NCBI RefSeq assembly: GCF_002077695.1
Contig: NZ_MWUE01000010.1
Location: 1 to 51,271 of the forward strand
DNA length: 51,271 nt
Direction of reading: 5' to 3'
Origin: Pantoea latae
Lineage (GTDB): Bacteria; Pseudomonadota; Gammaproteobacteria; Enterobacterales; Enterobacteriaceae
Both the position numbers and the translations under genes were made by a program. This document shows positions 17,574-27,030 of this stretch, piece after piece. How positions within the stretch are numbered: position 1 is the stretch's first letter; each line of letters starts with the position of its first letter. A model generated the notes under the pieces. It was not told where the DNA came from, ran no database searches, and saw nothing but the letters and a program-made list of their open reading frames with translations.

Positions 17574-19403
17574 GTGGCAATCTCGGCAGTACATAATCAG
17601 GTATCGCTGGCGCAGCAGGTATTGCAGGATACCTTCGGCTATCAGCATTTTCGTCCCGGTCAGCAAACCATTATCAATGCGGCGCTGAGCGGACGGGATT
17701 GTCTGGTCGTCATGCCCACCGGCGGCGGTAAATCGCTCTGTTATCAGATCCCGGCGCTGGTGCAAGAGGGGCTGACGCTGGTGGTGTCGCCGCTCATCTC
17801 CCTGATGAAAGATCAGGTGGATCAGCTGCTGGCGAACGGCGTGGCGGCGGCGTGCCTCAACTCCACCATGACGCGCGAGCAGCAGCAGCAGGTGATGGCG
17901 GACTGCCGCACCGGCCGCGTGAAGCTGCTCTATATCGCGCCCGAGCGTCTGATGATGGATAACTTCCTCGACAGTCTGGCGCACTGGCAGCCGGCGATGC
18001 TGGCGGTCGACGAAGCGCACTGTATTTCGCAGTGGGGTCACGACTTCCGTCCTGAATATGGCGCGCTGGGCCAGCTGCGCCAGCGGTTCCCGCAGCTGCC
18101 GGTAATGGCGCTGACCGCCACCGCCGACGAAACCACGCGCAACGACATCGCGCATCTGCTGCATATGCAGGATCCGCTGATTCAGATCAGCAGCTTCGAT
18201 CGCCCCAATATTCGCTATACGCTGGTGGAGAAGTTCAAGCCCACCGAGCAGCTGCTGCGCTACGTTCAGGATCAGCGCGGCAAAAGCGGCATTATCTACT
18301 GCAACAGCCGCGCCAAGGTAGAAGACACCGCCGCGCGTCTGCAAAGCCGCGGGCTGAGCGTCGGCGCCTATCACGCCGGTATCGACAGCGCGCAGCGCGC
18401 CCGCGTGCAGGAAGCCTTCCAGCGCGACGACCTGCAGATCGTGGTGGCGACGGTGGCGTTCGGTATGGGCATTAACAAGCCCAACGTGCGCTTCGTGGTG
18501 CACTTCGACATTCCGCGCAATATCGAATCCTACTACCAGGAAACTGGCCGCGCCGGACGCGACGGCCTGCCGGCCGAGGCGATGATGCTTTACGATCCGG
18601 CGGATATGGCGTGGCTGCGCAAATGTCTGGAAGAGAAAGCGCCCGGTCCGCTGCAGGATATCGAGCGTCACAAGCTTAACGCCATGGGCGCGTTCGCCGA
18701 GGCGCAGACCTGCCGCCGTCTGGTGCTGCTGAACTATTTCGGCGAAGGGCGTCAGCAGCCGTGCGACAACTGCGATATCTGCCTCGATCCGCCGAAGCGC
18801 TATGACGGCCTGGTAGAGGCGCAGAAAGCGCTCTCCAGCATCTATCGCGTCGGTCAGCGTTTCGGCATGGGCTATGTGGTCGAGGTGCTGCGCGGCGCCA
18901 ATAACCAGCGCATCCGCGACCAGGGCCATGACAAACTGCCGGTTTACGGCATTGGCCGCGAGCAGAGCCATGAGCACTGGGTCAGCGTGCTGCGCCAGCT
19001 GATCCATCTGGGGCTGGTGACGCAGAATATCGCTATGCACTCCGCCCTGCAGCTGACGGAAGCGGCGCGTCCGGTGCTGCGCGGCGAAGTGCCGCTGATG
19101 CTGGCGGTGCCGCGCCTTAACGCGGCGAAGCCGAAAAGCAGCAGCTCGCCGAAAATTTACGGCGGCAACTACGATCGCAAGCTGTTCGCCAAGCTGCGCA
19201 AGCTGCGTAAAGCGATTGCTGACGAAGAGAATATCCCGCCCTACGTGGTGTTTAACGACGCCACGCTGATTGAGATGGCGGAGCAGATGCCGGTGACGGC
19301 GTCGGAGATGCTGAGCGTCAACGGCGTCGGCCATCGAAAACTAGAGCGCTTTGGCAAACCCTTCCTGGTGATGATCAAAGAGCACCTTGATGATGAAGAG
19401 TAA
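17574..19403 (+). CDS. recQ: ATP-dependent DNA helicase RecQ
   Basis: 609 aa, GTG start, full length. A 3'-5' superfamily 2 helicase for recombination and fork repair. Walker A is PTGGGKS (48-54), DEAH is at 146-149, and motif VI is [10 protein letters not shown]. The zinc site is in the [12 protein letters not shown]...CDNCDIC stretch, followed by the winged-helix domain and a C-terminal HRDC domain (about 530-605). It follows pldA by 25 bp and precedes rhtC by 12 bp, so these genes probably share transcripts. Confidence 0.97.
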   Translation: MAISAVHNQVSLAQQVLQDTFGYQHFRPGQQTIINAALSGRDCLVVMPTGGGKSLCYQIPALVQEGLTLVVSPLISLMKDQVDQLLANGVAAACLNSTMTREQQQQVMADCRTGRVKLLYIAPERLMMDNFLDSLAHWQPAMLAVDEAHCISQWGHDFRPEYGALGQLRQRFPQLPVMALTATADETTRNDIAHLLHMQDPLIQISSFDRPNIRYTLVEKFKPTEQLLRYVQDQRGKSGIIYCNSRAKVEDTAARLQSRGLSVGAYHAGIDSAQRARVQEAFQRDDLQIVVATVAFGMGINKPNVRFVVHFDIPRNIESYYQETGRAGRDGLPAEAMMLYDPADMAWLRKCLEEKAPGPLQDIERHKLNAMGAFAEAQTCRRLVLLNYFGEGRQQPCDNCDICLDPPKRYDGLVEAQKALSSIYRVGQRFGMGYVVEVLRGANNQRIRDQGHDKLPVYGIGREQSHEHWVSVLRQLIHLGLVTQNIAMHSALQLTEAARPVLRGEVPLMLAVPRLNAAKPKSSSSPKIYGGNYDRKLFAKLRKLRKAIADEENIPPYVVFNDATLIEMAEQMPVTASEMLSVNGVGHRKLERFGKPFLVMIKEHLDDEE

Positions 19404-19415
19404 AGGAAACTCCCC

Positions 19416-20039
19416 ATGCTGATGTTATTCGCTACGGTCGCGCTGGTGCATCTGGTCGCGCTGATGAGTCCCGGCCCGGACTTCTTTTTTGTGTCGCAAA
19501 CCGCCGCCAGCCGCTCGCGCAAAGAGGCGATGATGGGGGTGTTCGGCATTACGCTGGGCATTGTGATCTGGGCGGGCGTGGCGCTGATGGGGCTGCATCT
19601 GATCCTGGAGAAGATGGCGTGGCTGCATCAGATCATTATGGTTGGCGGCGGTCTCTATCTGCTGTGGATGGGCTGGCAGCTGCTCGGCTCCGCGCGTCAG
19701 CGCCATAAGCAGCCGGTGCAGGACGCGCCGGTGGTCGAGCTGCCGAAAAAGGGCAGAAGCTTTCTTAAAGGTTTTCTTACCAACCTGTCGAACCCGAAAG
19801 CGATTATCTATTTCGGCAGCGTCTTCTCGCTGTTCGTCGGCAACGACGTTGGCGCGCTGGAGCGCTGGGGGCTGTTTTTGCTGATCGTCGGTGAGACCTT
19901 TGCGTGGTTTACGCTGGTGGCGGCGATCTTCGCGCTGCCGTGGATGCGGGATAAGTATCAGCGCGCGGCGAAGTGGGTGGATGGCGTAGCAGGAGTGTTG
20001 TTCGCCGGTTTCGGCATCCACCTCATCATTTCTCGTTAA
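19416..20039 (+). CDS. rhtC: Threonine exporter RhtC (LysE family)
   Basis: 207 aa, close to the 206-aa E. coli RhtC. A six-helix LysE/RhtB-family exporter of L-threonine. The N-terminal signature ALMSPGPDFFFVSQTAASRSRKEA and LTNLSNPKAIIYFGSVFSLF are characteristic. It starts 12 bp after recQ and is convergent with its relative rhtB, with an intergenic repeat between the two genes. Confidence 0.95.
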   Translation: MLMLFATVALVHLVALMSPGPDFFFVSQTAASRSRKEAMMGVFGITLGIVIWAGVALMGLHLILEKMAWLHQIIMVGGGLYLLWMGWQLLGSARQRHKQPVQDAPVVELPKKGRSFLKGFLTNLSNPKAIIYFGSVFSLFVGNDVGALERWGLFLLIVGETFAWFTLVAAIFALPWMRDKYQRAAKWVDGVAGVLFAGFGIHLIISR

Positions 20040-20168
20040 GGCCTGGCTTACTTGCCAGCTTGCGGTTGGGCAGTGCTCGTCATCCTCACGTACTACTGTA
20101 CGCTGCGGTGACTGCGCGCTGGCCGCCCGCAATCTGGCTGCGCCGCCGACGGCCTGAGCATGCGTGCC
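20040..20168. repeat. Intergenic palindromic repeat between rhtC and rhtB
   Basis: The 129-bp gap is one long imperfect palindrome. Its centre is GTCATCCTCACGTAC (about 20079-20093) against GTACGCTGCGGTGAC (about 20098-20112); outer arms resemble CCAGCTTGCGGTTGGGCAG and its complement. Motifs of the TCATCCTCACGTAC type recur between convergent genes of Erwinia, Serratia and relatives (recollection, not searched). It probably forms a hairpin that ends both transcripts. Confidence 0.6.
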
Positions 20169-20175
20169 AACAGTC

Positions 20176-20799
20176 TTATGCTATTCTGCGTGCGCTTGCC
20201 AGTAACGCGCCAACCGCCATAAACAGCCCGCCAAAGATACGGTTCAGCCGCTTCATCTGCTTCGGTCCCTTGATCCAGCCCGCAATGCGCGTGGCCAGCG
20301 TGGCGTAGCCAATCATCACGATGATATCGACCACAATGGTGGTGGCGCCGAGCACCAGATACTGCATCGCCTGCGGCTGGTGCGGCAGAATAAACTGCGG
20401 AAACAGCGCGGCGAGAAACACGATGCTTTTCGGATTGGTGAGATTCACCAGCACCGCGCGCTTGAACAGGCGACGACGCGGCATCGCGCGGGAGACGGCG
20501 TCCAGATCGATAGCGCCCGCAGAGCGCCACTGCTGAATGCCGAGCCACACCAGATAGGCGGCGCCGGCCCACTTCAGCACCTCGAACGCCAGCAGCGACT
20601 GCGAAAACAGCGCGCCCAGCCCGATACCCACCAGCAGGATATGGATCGCCAGGCCGAGCTGCAAACCACTGATTGAGGCCGCCGCGCCGCGATAGCCGTG
20701 GCTAATGCCGGTGCTCATGGTGTTAATGGCGCCGGAACCAGGCGACAGGCTCAGGATTGTGGTGGTAAGAAGGTAGGTCAGCCACCATTCAGTGGTCAT
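20176..20799 (-). CDS. rhtB: Homoserine/homoserine lactone exporter RhtB
   Basis: 207 aa (E. coli 206). An inner-membrane LysE-family exporter of homoserine and related compounds. Signatures are [47 protein letters not shown] and [19 protein letters not shown]. The ATG at 20799 gives the family start [11 protein letters not shown]; the frame stays open upstream into the divergent pldB leader, but that extension is not conserved. Confidence 0.95.
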   Translation of the reverse strand: MTTEWWLTYLLTTTILSLSPGSGAINTMSTGISHGYRGAAASISGLQLGLAIHILLVGIGLGALFSQSLLAFEVLKWAGAAYLVWLGIQQWRSAGAIDLDAVSRAMPRRRLFKRAVLVNLTNPKSIVFLAALFPQFILPHQPQAMQYLVLGATTIVVDIIVMIGYATLATRIAGWIKGPKQMKRLNRIFGGLFMAVGALLASARRIA

Positions 20800-20914
20800 G
20801 GGTTGCGCTCCCTGTCTGGGCGGAAATATGACACAATACGCCAGAAACAAGCGCGACGCTACGGGCCGCATGCGCGGCTTGCGACAGGCCTGTCGCGCCT
20901 CTGCAGGGGGAAAG

Positions 20915-21898
20915 ATGGAACGACATAAAGCGAGCTGGCTCAAACGGGAAAAAGCCTTTGCCGCCTTTGCGCACGGTCCGCTGCTCGACTTCTGGCAGCG
21001 CCGCGAAGAGCGCGAATTTGTCGGCGTGGAAAACGTCACGCTGCGCTATGTGCGCTTCACTGCGCCGCAACATAAGCGCGTTATTCTTATCGTACCCGGA
21101 CGCATCGAAAGCTACGTCAAATATCCCGAGCTGGCGTATGACCTGTTTCACTGCGGCTTTGACGTCGTCATCCTCGATCATCGCGGCCAGGGACGCTCCG
21201 ATCGCCTGCTGCAGGATACGCATCGCGGCCACGTCGCGGAGTTCATGCACTATGTGGACGATCTGGAAACGCTCTACCTGAAAGAGATCGTCAGCGGCCA
21301 TTATCAGCAGCGCTATGCGCTGGCGCACTCCATGGGCGGCGCGATCCTGACGCTGTTTCTGGCGCGTCAGCCACAGGCGTTTCACGCCGTGACACTGGTG
21401 GCGCCGATGTTCGGCATTGCGCTGCCGATGCCCGCATTTCTGGCGAACCGCATTCTCGACTGGGCGGAAAAGCGCCCGGCGATGCGCGATGGCTACGCCC
21501 TCGGCACCGGCCGCTGGCGCGCCCATCCCTTCGGCATCAATCGCCTGACGCACAGCGCCGAGCGCTATCGCCGCAGCCTGCGCTTTTACGCCGACGATCC
21601 GGCGATCCGCGTGGGCGGCCCGACCTATCACTGGGTGCGCGAAGGCATCCACGCCGGGCGCAATATCCTGAGCCTGGCCAGCACCATCACAACGCCCATC
21701 CTGCTGCTGCAGGCGGGCGACGATCGCGTGGTGGATAACCGGTCGCAGGATCTCTTCTGCGCGGCGATGGCGCAGGCGGGCCATCCCTGCGAGGCGCGGG
21801 TGATTAACGAGGCGCGTCATGAGATCCTGTTTGAAAAAGATGCGATGCGCGCCGAGGCGCTGAACGCGCTGGTCGATTTTTTTGAGGCACACCCTTAA
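20915..21898 (+). CDS. pldB: Lysophospholipase L2
   Basis: 327 aa (E. coli 340). An inner-membrane-associated alpha/beta hydrolase that cleaves lysophospholipids. The nucleophile elbow is AHSMGGA, the oxyanion-side strand is [13 protein letters not shown], and [30 protein letters not shown] and [10 protein letters not shown] (catalytic His) are conserved. The ATG at 20915 has AGGGGGAAAG upstream and gives the family length; earlier in-frame starts at 20792 and 20828 overlap the rhtB leader. It precedes yigL as in E. coli, where the pldB-yigL mRNA is stabilised by the small RNA SgrS. Confidence 0.94.
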   Translation: MERHKASWLKREKAFAAFAHGPLLDFWQRREEREFVGVENVTLRYVRFTAPQHKRVILIVPGRIESYVKYPELAYDLFHCGFDVVILDHRGQGRSDRLLQDTHRGHVAEFMHYVDDLETLYLKEIVSGHYQQRYALAHSMGGAILTLFLARQPQAFHAVTLVAPMFGIALPMPAFLANRILDWAEKRPAMRDGYALGTGRWRAHPFGINRLTHSAERYRRSLRFYADDPAIRVGGPTYHWVREGIHAGRNILSLASTITTPILLLQAGDDRVVDNRSQDLFCAAMAQAGHPCEARVINEARHEILFEKDAMRAEALNALVDFFEAHP

Positions 21899-21949
21899 TT
21901 CGAATACTTACCTTACCGGCTTCGGCCTAAAACATTACCTGAGGTTTTC

Positions 21950-22750
21950 ATGTTTCAAATCGTCGCATCCGACCTGGATGGCACGCTGCTCTCTCCCGAA
22001 CATCGCCTGACCCCTTACGCCCACGATATTCTGCAACAGCTGGTGGCGCGCGATATCCACTTTGTCTTCGCCACCGGACGCCACTATATCGACGTGGGAC
22101 AGATGCGCGATAAGCTGGGCATTCCCGCCTATATGATCACCTCGAACGGCGCGCGCGTGCACAACGCGGAAGGCGAACTGGTGTTCAGCCACAACCTCGA
22201 CGAAGATATCGCGCTGGAGCTTTACGGGCTGCACTACGCCAATCCGGCGATCCTGACCCACGTTTACCGCGACGACGAATGGTTTATGAGCCGCACCCAT
22301 CCGGCGGAGCAGGACTATTTTCGCGAGTCGGTGTTCCACTATCAGGTCTATGAGCCAGGCATGCTGCCCGGCGATAACATCAGCAAGGTCTTTTTCACCA
22401 GCGACGATCCCGAAGCGCTGATCCCGCTCGAGCTGGCGCTGCAGGCGCGCTGGGGCGATCGCGTCAACGTCAGCTTCTCGCTGCCGACCTGTCTGGAAGT
22501 GATGGCGGGCGGCGTATCGAAAGGCCACGCGCTGGACGCGGTGGCGCGACAGCTTGGCCACTCCTTAAAATCGTGCATTGCCTTCGGCGACGGCATGAAT
22601 GACGTGGAGATGCTGAGCATGGCGGGCAAAGGCTGCATTATGCGCAACGCCCACCAGCGGCTGAAAGATACGCTGCCGGATCTGGAAGTGATTGGCAGCA
22701 ACGGGGAAGACGCCGTGCCGCATACGCTGCGCACGCTGTTTCTCTCCTGA
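21950..22750 (+). CDS. yigL: HAD phosphatase YigL (sugar/pyridoxal phosphate phosphatase)
   Basis: 266 aa, same length as E. coli YigL. A Cof-type HAD hydrolase of class IIB. Motif I is ASDLDGTLLSPEH (nucleophile Asp), motif II is FATGRHY, the motif III Lys is in VSKGHALD, and motif IV is AFGDGMNDVEML. In E. coli it dephosphorylates sugar phosphates and pyridoxal phosphate, and it relieves sugar-phosphate stress under SgrS control. The 51-bp gap after pldB contains GAGG before the ATG. Confidence 0.94.
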   Translation: MFQIVASDLDGTLLSPEHRLTPYAHDILQQLVARDIHFVFATGRHYIDVGQMRDKLGIPAYMITSNGARVHNAEGELVFSHNLDEDIALELYGLHYANPAILTHVYRDDEWFMSRTHPAEQDYFRESVFHYQVYEPGMLPGDNISKVFFTSDDPEALIPLELALQARWGDRVNVSFSLPTCLEVMAGGVSKGHALDAVARQLGHSLKSCIAFGDGMNDVEMLSMAGKGCIMRNAHQRLKDTLPDLEVIGSNGEDAVPHTLRTLFLS

Positions 22751-22757
22751 CGGCAAC

Positions 22758-22778
22758 GGGCCGGCGCGATGCCGGCCC
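22758..22778 (+). terminator. Hairpin between convergent yigL and glpT
   Basis: GGGCCGGC-GCGAT-GCCGGCCC is a perfect 8-bp GC-rich stem, seven bases after the yigL stop. The following GCTTCGTT is a poor T tract, so its efficiency is uncertain. Confidence 0.6.
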
Positions 22779-22784
22779 GCTTCG

Positions 22785-24128
22785 TTATGACGCCAGCTGC
22801 TGCTTGTGCCTGCGTTCGTTGATCATGGTCAACAGCAGCAGGATCACCGCCAGCACGCAGCCCACCACCATCACCAGGAAGCCGCCGTCCCAGCCGAAAA
22901 AGTCGACGGTATAGCCGACGATGGCGCTGGCCGCGACCGAGCCGCCCAGATAGCCGAACAGGCCGGTAAAGCCCGCCGCGGTGCCCGCCGCTTTCTTCGG
23001 TGCCAGCTCCAGCGCGTGCAGGCCGATCAGCATCACCGGGCCGTAAATTAAAAAGCCGATGACGATCATGCAGGCCATATCGACGCCGGGGTTACCCGCC
23101 GGATTGAACCAGTAGACCACGGTAGCAATGGTCACCAGCGTCATAAAGAAGACGCCGGTCGCACCGCGATTCCCCTTGAACACCTTGTCCGACATCCAGC
23201 CGCACAGCAGCGTGCCGGGAATACCGGCGTACTCATAGAGAAAATAGGCCCATGACGACTTATCGAGCGTGAAGTGCTTTACCTCTTTCAGATAGGTCGG
23301 CGACCAGTCGAGAATGCCGTAGCGCAGCAGATAGACAAAGACGTTGGCCAGCGCGATATACCACAGCAGCTTGTTGGGCAGCACGTACTGCATAAAGATC
23401 TGCTTCGCCGTCAGCTCCTCTTCGTGCGTGGCGCTATAGTCGGGCGGGTAATCGTTTTTATACGCCTCGATGGGCGGCAAGCCGCACGACTGCGGCGTAT
23501 CGCGCATCAGGGCGAAGGCGATCAGCGCCACGGCGATAGCGGCGAAGGCGGGCATATAAAGCGCCGCTTTCCAGTCGCTGAACCAGGCCATGCCGAGCAG
23601 AAACAGCAGCGGCGGCAGGCCGCCGCCGACGTTATGGGCGCAGTTCCACACCGACACGATGCCGCCGCGCTCTTTCTGCGACCACCAGTGCACCATGGTG
23701 CGCCCGCACGGCGGCCAGCCCATGCCCTGAAACCAGCCGCAGAGAAACAGCAGAACGAACATCACCATAATGCTGGAGGTCGCCCAGGGCACAAAGCCCA
23801 TAAACAGCATCACCGCGGCGGCGAGGATCAGCCCGGCGGGCAGAAAGACGCGCGGATTCGAGCGATCCGACACCGAGCCCATAATGAATTTCGAGAAGCC
23901 ATACGCAATCGAGATGCCAGAAAGCGCAAAGCCGAGATCGCCGCGCGAAAAGCCCTGCTCCACCAGATAGGGTATCGCCAGCGCGAAGTTTTTACGCACC
24001 AGATAGTAGGCGGCGTAGCCGAAAAAGATGCCGAAGAAGATCTGCCAGCGCAGACGACGATATAATGGATCAACCTGATCTTCCGCGACCTGCGGTCGAT
24101 GCGGCGCGGGTTTAAAGATACTCAGCAT
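22785..24128 (-). CDS. glpT: Glycerol-3-phosphate:phosphate antiporter GlpT
   Basis: 447 aa. An inner-membrane MFS transporter of the organophosphate:Pi antiporter family with 12 segments. It is nearly identical to E. coli GlpT over long stretches: [10 protein letters not shown] start, [14 protein letters not shown] (substrate Arg at 45), [53 protein letters not shown] and [16 protein letters not shown]. Fosfomycin enters by this protein. The ATG at 24128 gives the exact family start; one 12 codons earlier is not conserved. In E. coli glpT is next to glpQ and glpABC; here it stands alone between yigL and bioP. Confidence 0.96.
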   Translation of the reverse strand: MLSIFKPAPHRPQVAEDQVDPLYRRLRWQIFFGIFFGYAAYYLVRKNFALAIPYLVEQGFSRGDLGFALSGISIAYGFSKFIMGSVSDRSNPRVFLPAGLILAAAVMLFMGFVPWATSSIMVMFVLLFLCGWFQGMGWPPCGRTMVHWWSQKERGGIVSVWNCAHNVGGGLPPLLFLLGMAWFSDWKAALYMPAFAAIAVALIAFALMRDTPQSCGLPPIEAYKNDYPPDYSATHEEELTAKQIFMQYVLPNKLLWYIALANVFVYLLRYGILDWSPTYLKEVKHFTLDKSSWAYFLYEYAGIPGTLLCGWMSDKVFKGNRGATGVFFMTLVTIATVVYWFNPAGNPGVDMACMIVIGFLIYGPVMLIGLHALELAPKKAAGTAAGFTGLFGYLGGSVAASAIVGYTVDFFGWDGGFLVMVVGCVLAVILLLLTMINERRHKQQLAS

Positions 24129-24192
24129 AGCTGCCCTCCCAGGCGTCTTGTCGTTGTTATGCAAAGGTGCGGCGCGTTCCAGAGGTCGCCGC

Positions 24193-24233
24193 GATGTTCC
24201 TTTTCGCGTCTATTCTGGCGTTTTTCGCGCATG
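24193..24233 (-). promoter_or_regulatory. GlpR-operator-like half-sites upstream of glpT
   Basis: GATGTTCCTT-TTCGCGTCTA (24193-24212) fits most positions of the GlpR consensus WATKYTCGWT-AWCGMGMATW. A second pair, TATTCTGGCG (24211-24220) and TTCGCGCATG (24224-24233), fits as half-sites with three extra bases between them. They lie 65-105 bp upstream of glpT, which suggests repression by GlpR relieved by glycerol-3-phosphate. Confidence 0.5.
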
Positions 24234-24238
24234 GGAGC

Positions 24239-24254
24239 TGTGATAGTTGACACA
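24239..24254. promoter_or_regulatory. CRP site in the glpT/bioP intergenic region
   Basis: TGTGA-TAGTTG-ACACA matches TGTGA-N6-TCACA except for one base. It lies about 110 bp upstream of glpT, next to the GlpR-like sites, as expected for a catabolite-controlled glp promoter. The rest of the 318-bp gap up to the bioP start shows AT-rich sequence and no convincing gene. Confidence 0.7.
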
Positions 24255-24446
24255 TTTGTTACACTTTTATGACAATAACGGCAGGTTAATTTCACAAAAT
24301 GGTGTTAATCGCGCATCGCTTATAAAACCTTCACTTATGCCTGCGCTGAGCGTTGCTTTTATGATCAATTGTCAACCAGAAAGCGCCGCGTCGCCGCAGT
24401 ACATTGATTACACTAGCGGCCTCCTTTTTTATGCAGGATCGACGCT

Positions 24447-25301
24447 GTGCTGTTACTGATCGTTACCACTATTCTTTGGGCGTTCTCCTTTAGCCTGATT
24501 GGAGAATATCTGGCGGGGCAGGTGGACACCTGGTTCTCGGTATTGATGCGTCTGGCGCTGGCGGCGCTGGTGTTCTTACCTTTTTTGCGCTGGCGCGGCT
24601 ATCGTCCCTCGACGCTGCTGCTCTATATGCTGGTGGGGATGCTGCAGCTCGGCATCATGTACCTGATCAGCTTTGAGGCCTATCTCTACCTCAGCGTGTC
24701 GGAGTTTTTGCTGTTTACCGTGATGACGCCGCTCTACGTTACCCTGATCTATGACCTGATCAGCAAACGGCCGCTGCGCATCGGCTACGCCTTCAGCGCG
24801 CTACTGGCGGTGGCGGGCGCGGCGATTATTCGCTATGACAAAGTCAGCGACCATTTCTGGTTCGGGCTGCTGCTGGTGCAGCTGGCCAACCTCTGCTTTG
24901 CCGTGGGGATGGTGGGCTACAAGCGTCTGCAGGAGACCCGGCCGATGCCGCAGCACACCGCCTTTTCCTGGTTTTATCTCGGCGCGGTGCTGATTGCGAT
25001 TGTCGCCTGGTTTCTCTGGGGCAATCCGGCGAAGCTGCCGACCACCTCGCTGCAGTGGGGCATTCTGGTCTGGCTGGGCGTGGCGGCGTCGGGGCTGGGC
25101 TACTTTATGTGGAACTACGGCGCGACGCAGGTCGACGCGGGCACGCTGGGCATTATGAACAATATGCACGTGCCGGCCGGCCTGCTGGTCAATCTGGCGA
25201 TCTGGCAGCAGAAGCCGCACTGGCCCAGCTTTATCGCCGGCGCGCTGGTGATTTTCGCCTCGCTCTACGTGCACAAACGCTGGGTGCTGCGCAGTCGCTG
25301 A
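24447..25301 (+). CDS. bioP: Biotin transporter BioP (YigM)
   Basis: 284 aa (E. coli 299). An EamA-type inner-membrane protein with ten segments that carries biotin in E. coli. The GTG start gives MLLLIVTTILWAFSFSLIGEYLAG, matching E. coli, with AGGAT upstream. Conserved blocks are YLSVSEFLLFTVMTPLYVTLIYD, GMVGYKRLQETRPMPQH and GYFMWNYGATQVDAGTLGIMNN. The C-terminal tail of E. coli YigM is missing here. It is divergent from glpT and convergent with yehS; in E. coli it is followed directly by metR. Confidence 0.93.
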   Translation: MLLLIVTTILWAFSFSLIGEYLAGQVDTWFSVLMRLALAALVFLPFLRWRGYRPSTLLLYMLVGMLQLGIMYLISFEAYLYLSVSEFLLFTVMTPLYVTLIYDLISKRPLRIGYAFSALLAVAGAAIIRYDKVSDHFWFGLLLVQLANLCFAVGMVGYKRLQETRPMPQHTAFSWFYLGAVLIAIVAWFLWGNPAKLPTTSLQWGILVWLGVAASGLGYFMWNYGATQVDAGTLGIMNNMHVPAGLLVNLAIWQQKPHWPSFIAGALVIFASLYVHKRWVLRSR

Positions 25302-25315
25302 GGCGCGTCATCGGT

Positions 25316-25337
25316 CAGGGCGGCAATGGTCGCCCTG
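25316..25337. terminator. Hairpin between convergent bioP and yehS
   Basis: CAGGGCG and CGCCCTG form a perfect 7-bp stem around an 8-base loop. Only a weak T-rich stretch (CTATTTTCTGG) follows on the plus strand. It fits a terminator between the two convergent genes. Confidence 0.5.
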
Positions 25338-25345
25338 CGGTGGGA

Positions 25346-25903
25346 CTATTTTCTGGCTTTCGGCGGCTGGGCCGGGCGGGGTTTCGCCGTCTGCGACGGC
25401 GCGGATTTCGCTGCCTGCGTTGGGCTGGTTTTCGCCGGCTGCGTCGGGCGCAGCGTCATCGTCAGGCCCTTTAAAAAGTTACGCATAATCTGATCGCCGC
25501 ATTCGCGATAGTTTTTATGATCCGGCTTGCGGAAGATCGCGCCGATTTCCGCCTGAGAAACGGTAAAGTTGGCCTTAGCCAGCACCGCCGGAATATCGGT
25601 GGTTTTCAGATCGAAAGCGATGCGCAGTTTTTTCATAAAAATATTGTTGTTCATACGGCGCTCGATCGAGGGCGCAGGCATCTCTTCGCTCTTGCCGCGG
25701 CGGAAGAAGATCAGGCCGTTAAGGAAATAGCCCATCAGCACGTCCGGCAGCGGCTTAAATGCCGCGTCATCCTCTTTTTTTAACCACGCCTGCACGTCTT
25801 CCAGCACCACTTCACAGTTGGTCAACGCGAAAATCTCCACCACTTTGGCATCGCTTAAATTCAGCATAAAGCGCACGCTGCGCAGAATATCGTTATTGGT
25901 CAT
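25346..25903 (-). CDS. yehS: YehS-like DUF1456 protein with repeat tail
   Basis: 185 aa (E. coli YehS 156). Two copies of the DUF1456 helical unit are visible: NDILRSVRFMLNLSDAKVVEIF with VQAWLKKEDDAAFKPLPD, and NNNIFMKKLRIAFDLKTTDIPAVL with IGAIFRKPDHKNYRECGDQIMRNFLKGL. From residue 153 the protein adds a tail of four imperfect octapeptides, TQPAKTSP, TQAAKSAP, SQTAKPRP and AQPPKARK, basic and probably disordered. The function is unknown. E. coli keeps yehS at another locus; here it sits just downstream of metR on the same strand, 56 bp away, so co-transcription is possible. Confidence 0.88.
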   Translation of the reverse strand: MTNNDILRSVRFMLNLSDAKVVEIFALTNCEVVLEDVQAWLKKEDDAAFKPLPDVLMGYFLNGLIFFRRGKSEEMPAPSIERRMNNNIFMKKLRIAFDLKTTDIPAVLAKANFTVSQAEIGAIFRKPDHKNYRECGDQIMRNFLKGLTMTLRPTQPAKTSPTQAAKSAPSQTAKPRPAQPPKARK

Positions 25904-25959
25904 GGTGAGATTTTCTCATGGTCGTTTAACAGGCTGCGCATTATAGGGGAAATTGCGGC

Positions 25960-26886
25960 TCAGCGTTGCAAAATCGCGCCCGGCTGCGCTGCGTCGCGCA
26001 CAAACGGCAGATGCTCGCAGGCGTGCTGACGTGCGAAGCGGGTGAAGGCCTCCAGCACCGGCTGACGCTGTTCGCCGTCGCGCACCGCGGCGTAGAGGCG
26101 GCTCCATAATCCTTCGCCCAGGGTTTTGGTGACGATAAGCCCCTGCTTTTCAAAACTCTCCACCACCCAGTGCGGCAGGGCGGCGATGCCCATGCGCGCC
26201 GACACCATCTGGATCAGCAGCAGCGTGTTGTCGACGCTTTTTAGCGCCGGACTGACGCCCGCCGGCTGCAGAAAATGACGCCAGATATCGAGACGCTGGC
26301 GCTGCACCGGATAGATCATCAGCACCTCTTGCGCCAGATCCTCCGGCGCGATCTGCGTCCGCTGCGCCAGCGGATGATCCGGCGCCATCACCAGCCGCAC
26401 CTCGAAGTCGAACATCGGCGTGTAGTGCAGGCCGCTGCGCGGCAGGATATCCGAGGTCAGCACCACGTCCAGTTCGCCCTGCTGCAGCGCGGGCTGCGGA
26501 TCGAATGTCACGCCCGATTTGAAATCCATCACCACCTGCGGCCAGCTCTGACGAAATTTATCCAGCGCCGGCGTCAGCCACTGAATGCAGCTGTGGCACT
26601 CAATAGCGACGCGCAGCGTTGCCTGATGCGGCTCGTGGCACGCCTGCAGCGCCTGCTGGATTTGCGGCAGCACCTGCTCCGCCAGCTGCAGCAGGATCTC
26701 GCCCTGCGGGGTGAAGCGCAGCGGCTGGCTTTTACGCACGAACAGGCGGAATCCCAGCCGCTGTTCGAGATCGCTGAACTGATGCGACAACGCGGATTGC
26801 GTCTGATGAAGCTGCGCGGCGGCGGCGGCCAGCGAGCCGGTATTACGCAGAGCCTGAAGCGTCCGCAGGTGCTTGAGTTCGATCAT
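25960..26886 (-). CDS. metR: LysR-type regulator MetR
   Basis: 308 aa (E. coli 317). Activates metE and metH with homocysteine as co-effector and represses its own gene. The N-terminal winged helix-turn-helix (about 1-60) reads [36 protein letters not shown] in outline; the effector domain shows [15 protein letters not shown] and the block from [22 protein letters not shown]. It is divergent from metE across a 144-bp region with MetJ boxes, the standard arrangement. Confidence 0.95.
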   Translation of the reverse strand: MIELKHLRTLQALRNTGSLAAAAAQLHQTQSALSHQFSDLEQRLGFRLFVRKSQPLRFTPQGEILLQLAEQVLPQIQQALQACHEPHQATLRVAIECHSCIQWLTPALDKFRQSWPQVVMDFKSGVTFDPQPALQQGELDVVLTSDILPRSGLHYTPMFDFEVRLVMAPDHPLAQRTQIAPEDLAQEVLMIYPVQRQRLDIWRHFLQPAGVSPALKSVDNTLLLIQMVSARMGIAALPHWVVESFEKQGLIVTKTLGEGLWSRLYAAVRDGEQRQPVLEAFTRFARQHACEHLPFVRDAAQPGAILQR

Positions 26887-26958
26887 GAGAGTCCTTCACA
26901 TCGAGATTGAACAATTTGCGCTTGAGGAACATACACTACCCGCAGAATATAGCGGTGT

Positions 26959-26982
26959 AAACATCTGGACGGCTAAACATCT
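26959..26982. promoter_or_regulatory. MetJ operator (three tandem met boxes) at metE
   Basis: AAACATCT, GGACGGCT and AAACATCT follow each other without a gap, each matching AGACGTCT at six (5-6) of 8 positions. MetJ with S-adenosylmethionine binds such tandem 8-mers cooperatively. They lie 49-72 bp upstream of the metE ATG. MetR should also bind between metR and metE; an ATTGAAC element near 26906-26912 is a possible half-site only. Confidence 0.78.
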
Positions 26983-27030
26983 TTGGCTTCCAGGCGAAGC
27001 CCAAGAGAGAGATTATCTGGAGAACAGCAT

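Noticed and set aside
17484..19334. 616-codon open frame antisense to recQ
   Set aside because: It is a shadow of recQ caused by high GC and third-position bias; composition is low in complexity, rich in His/Gln/Arg, and no family is recognisable.
24247..24459. 70-codon open frame in the glpT-bioP gap
   Set aside because: It overlaps the CRP site and the bioP start region, has no clear ribosome binding site and no recognisable similarity.
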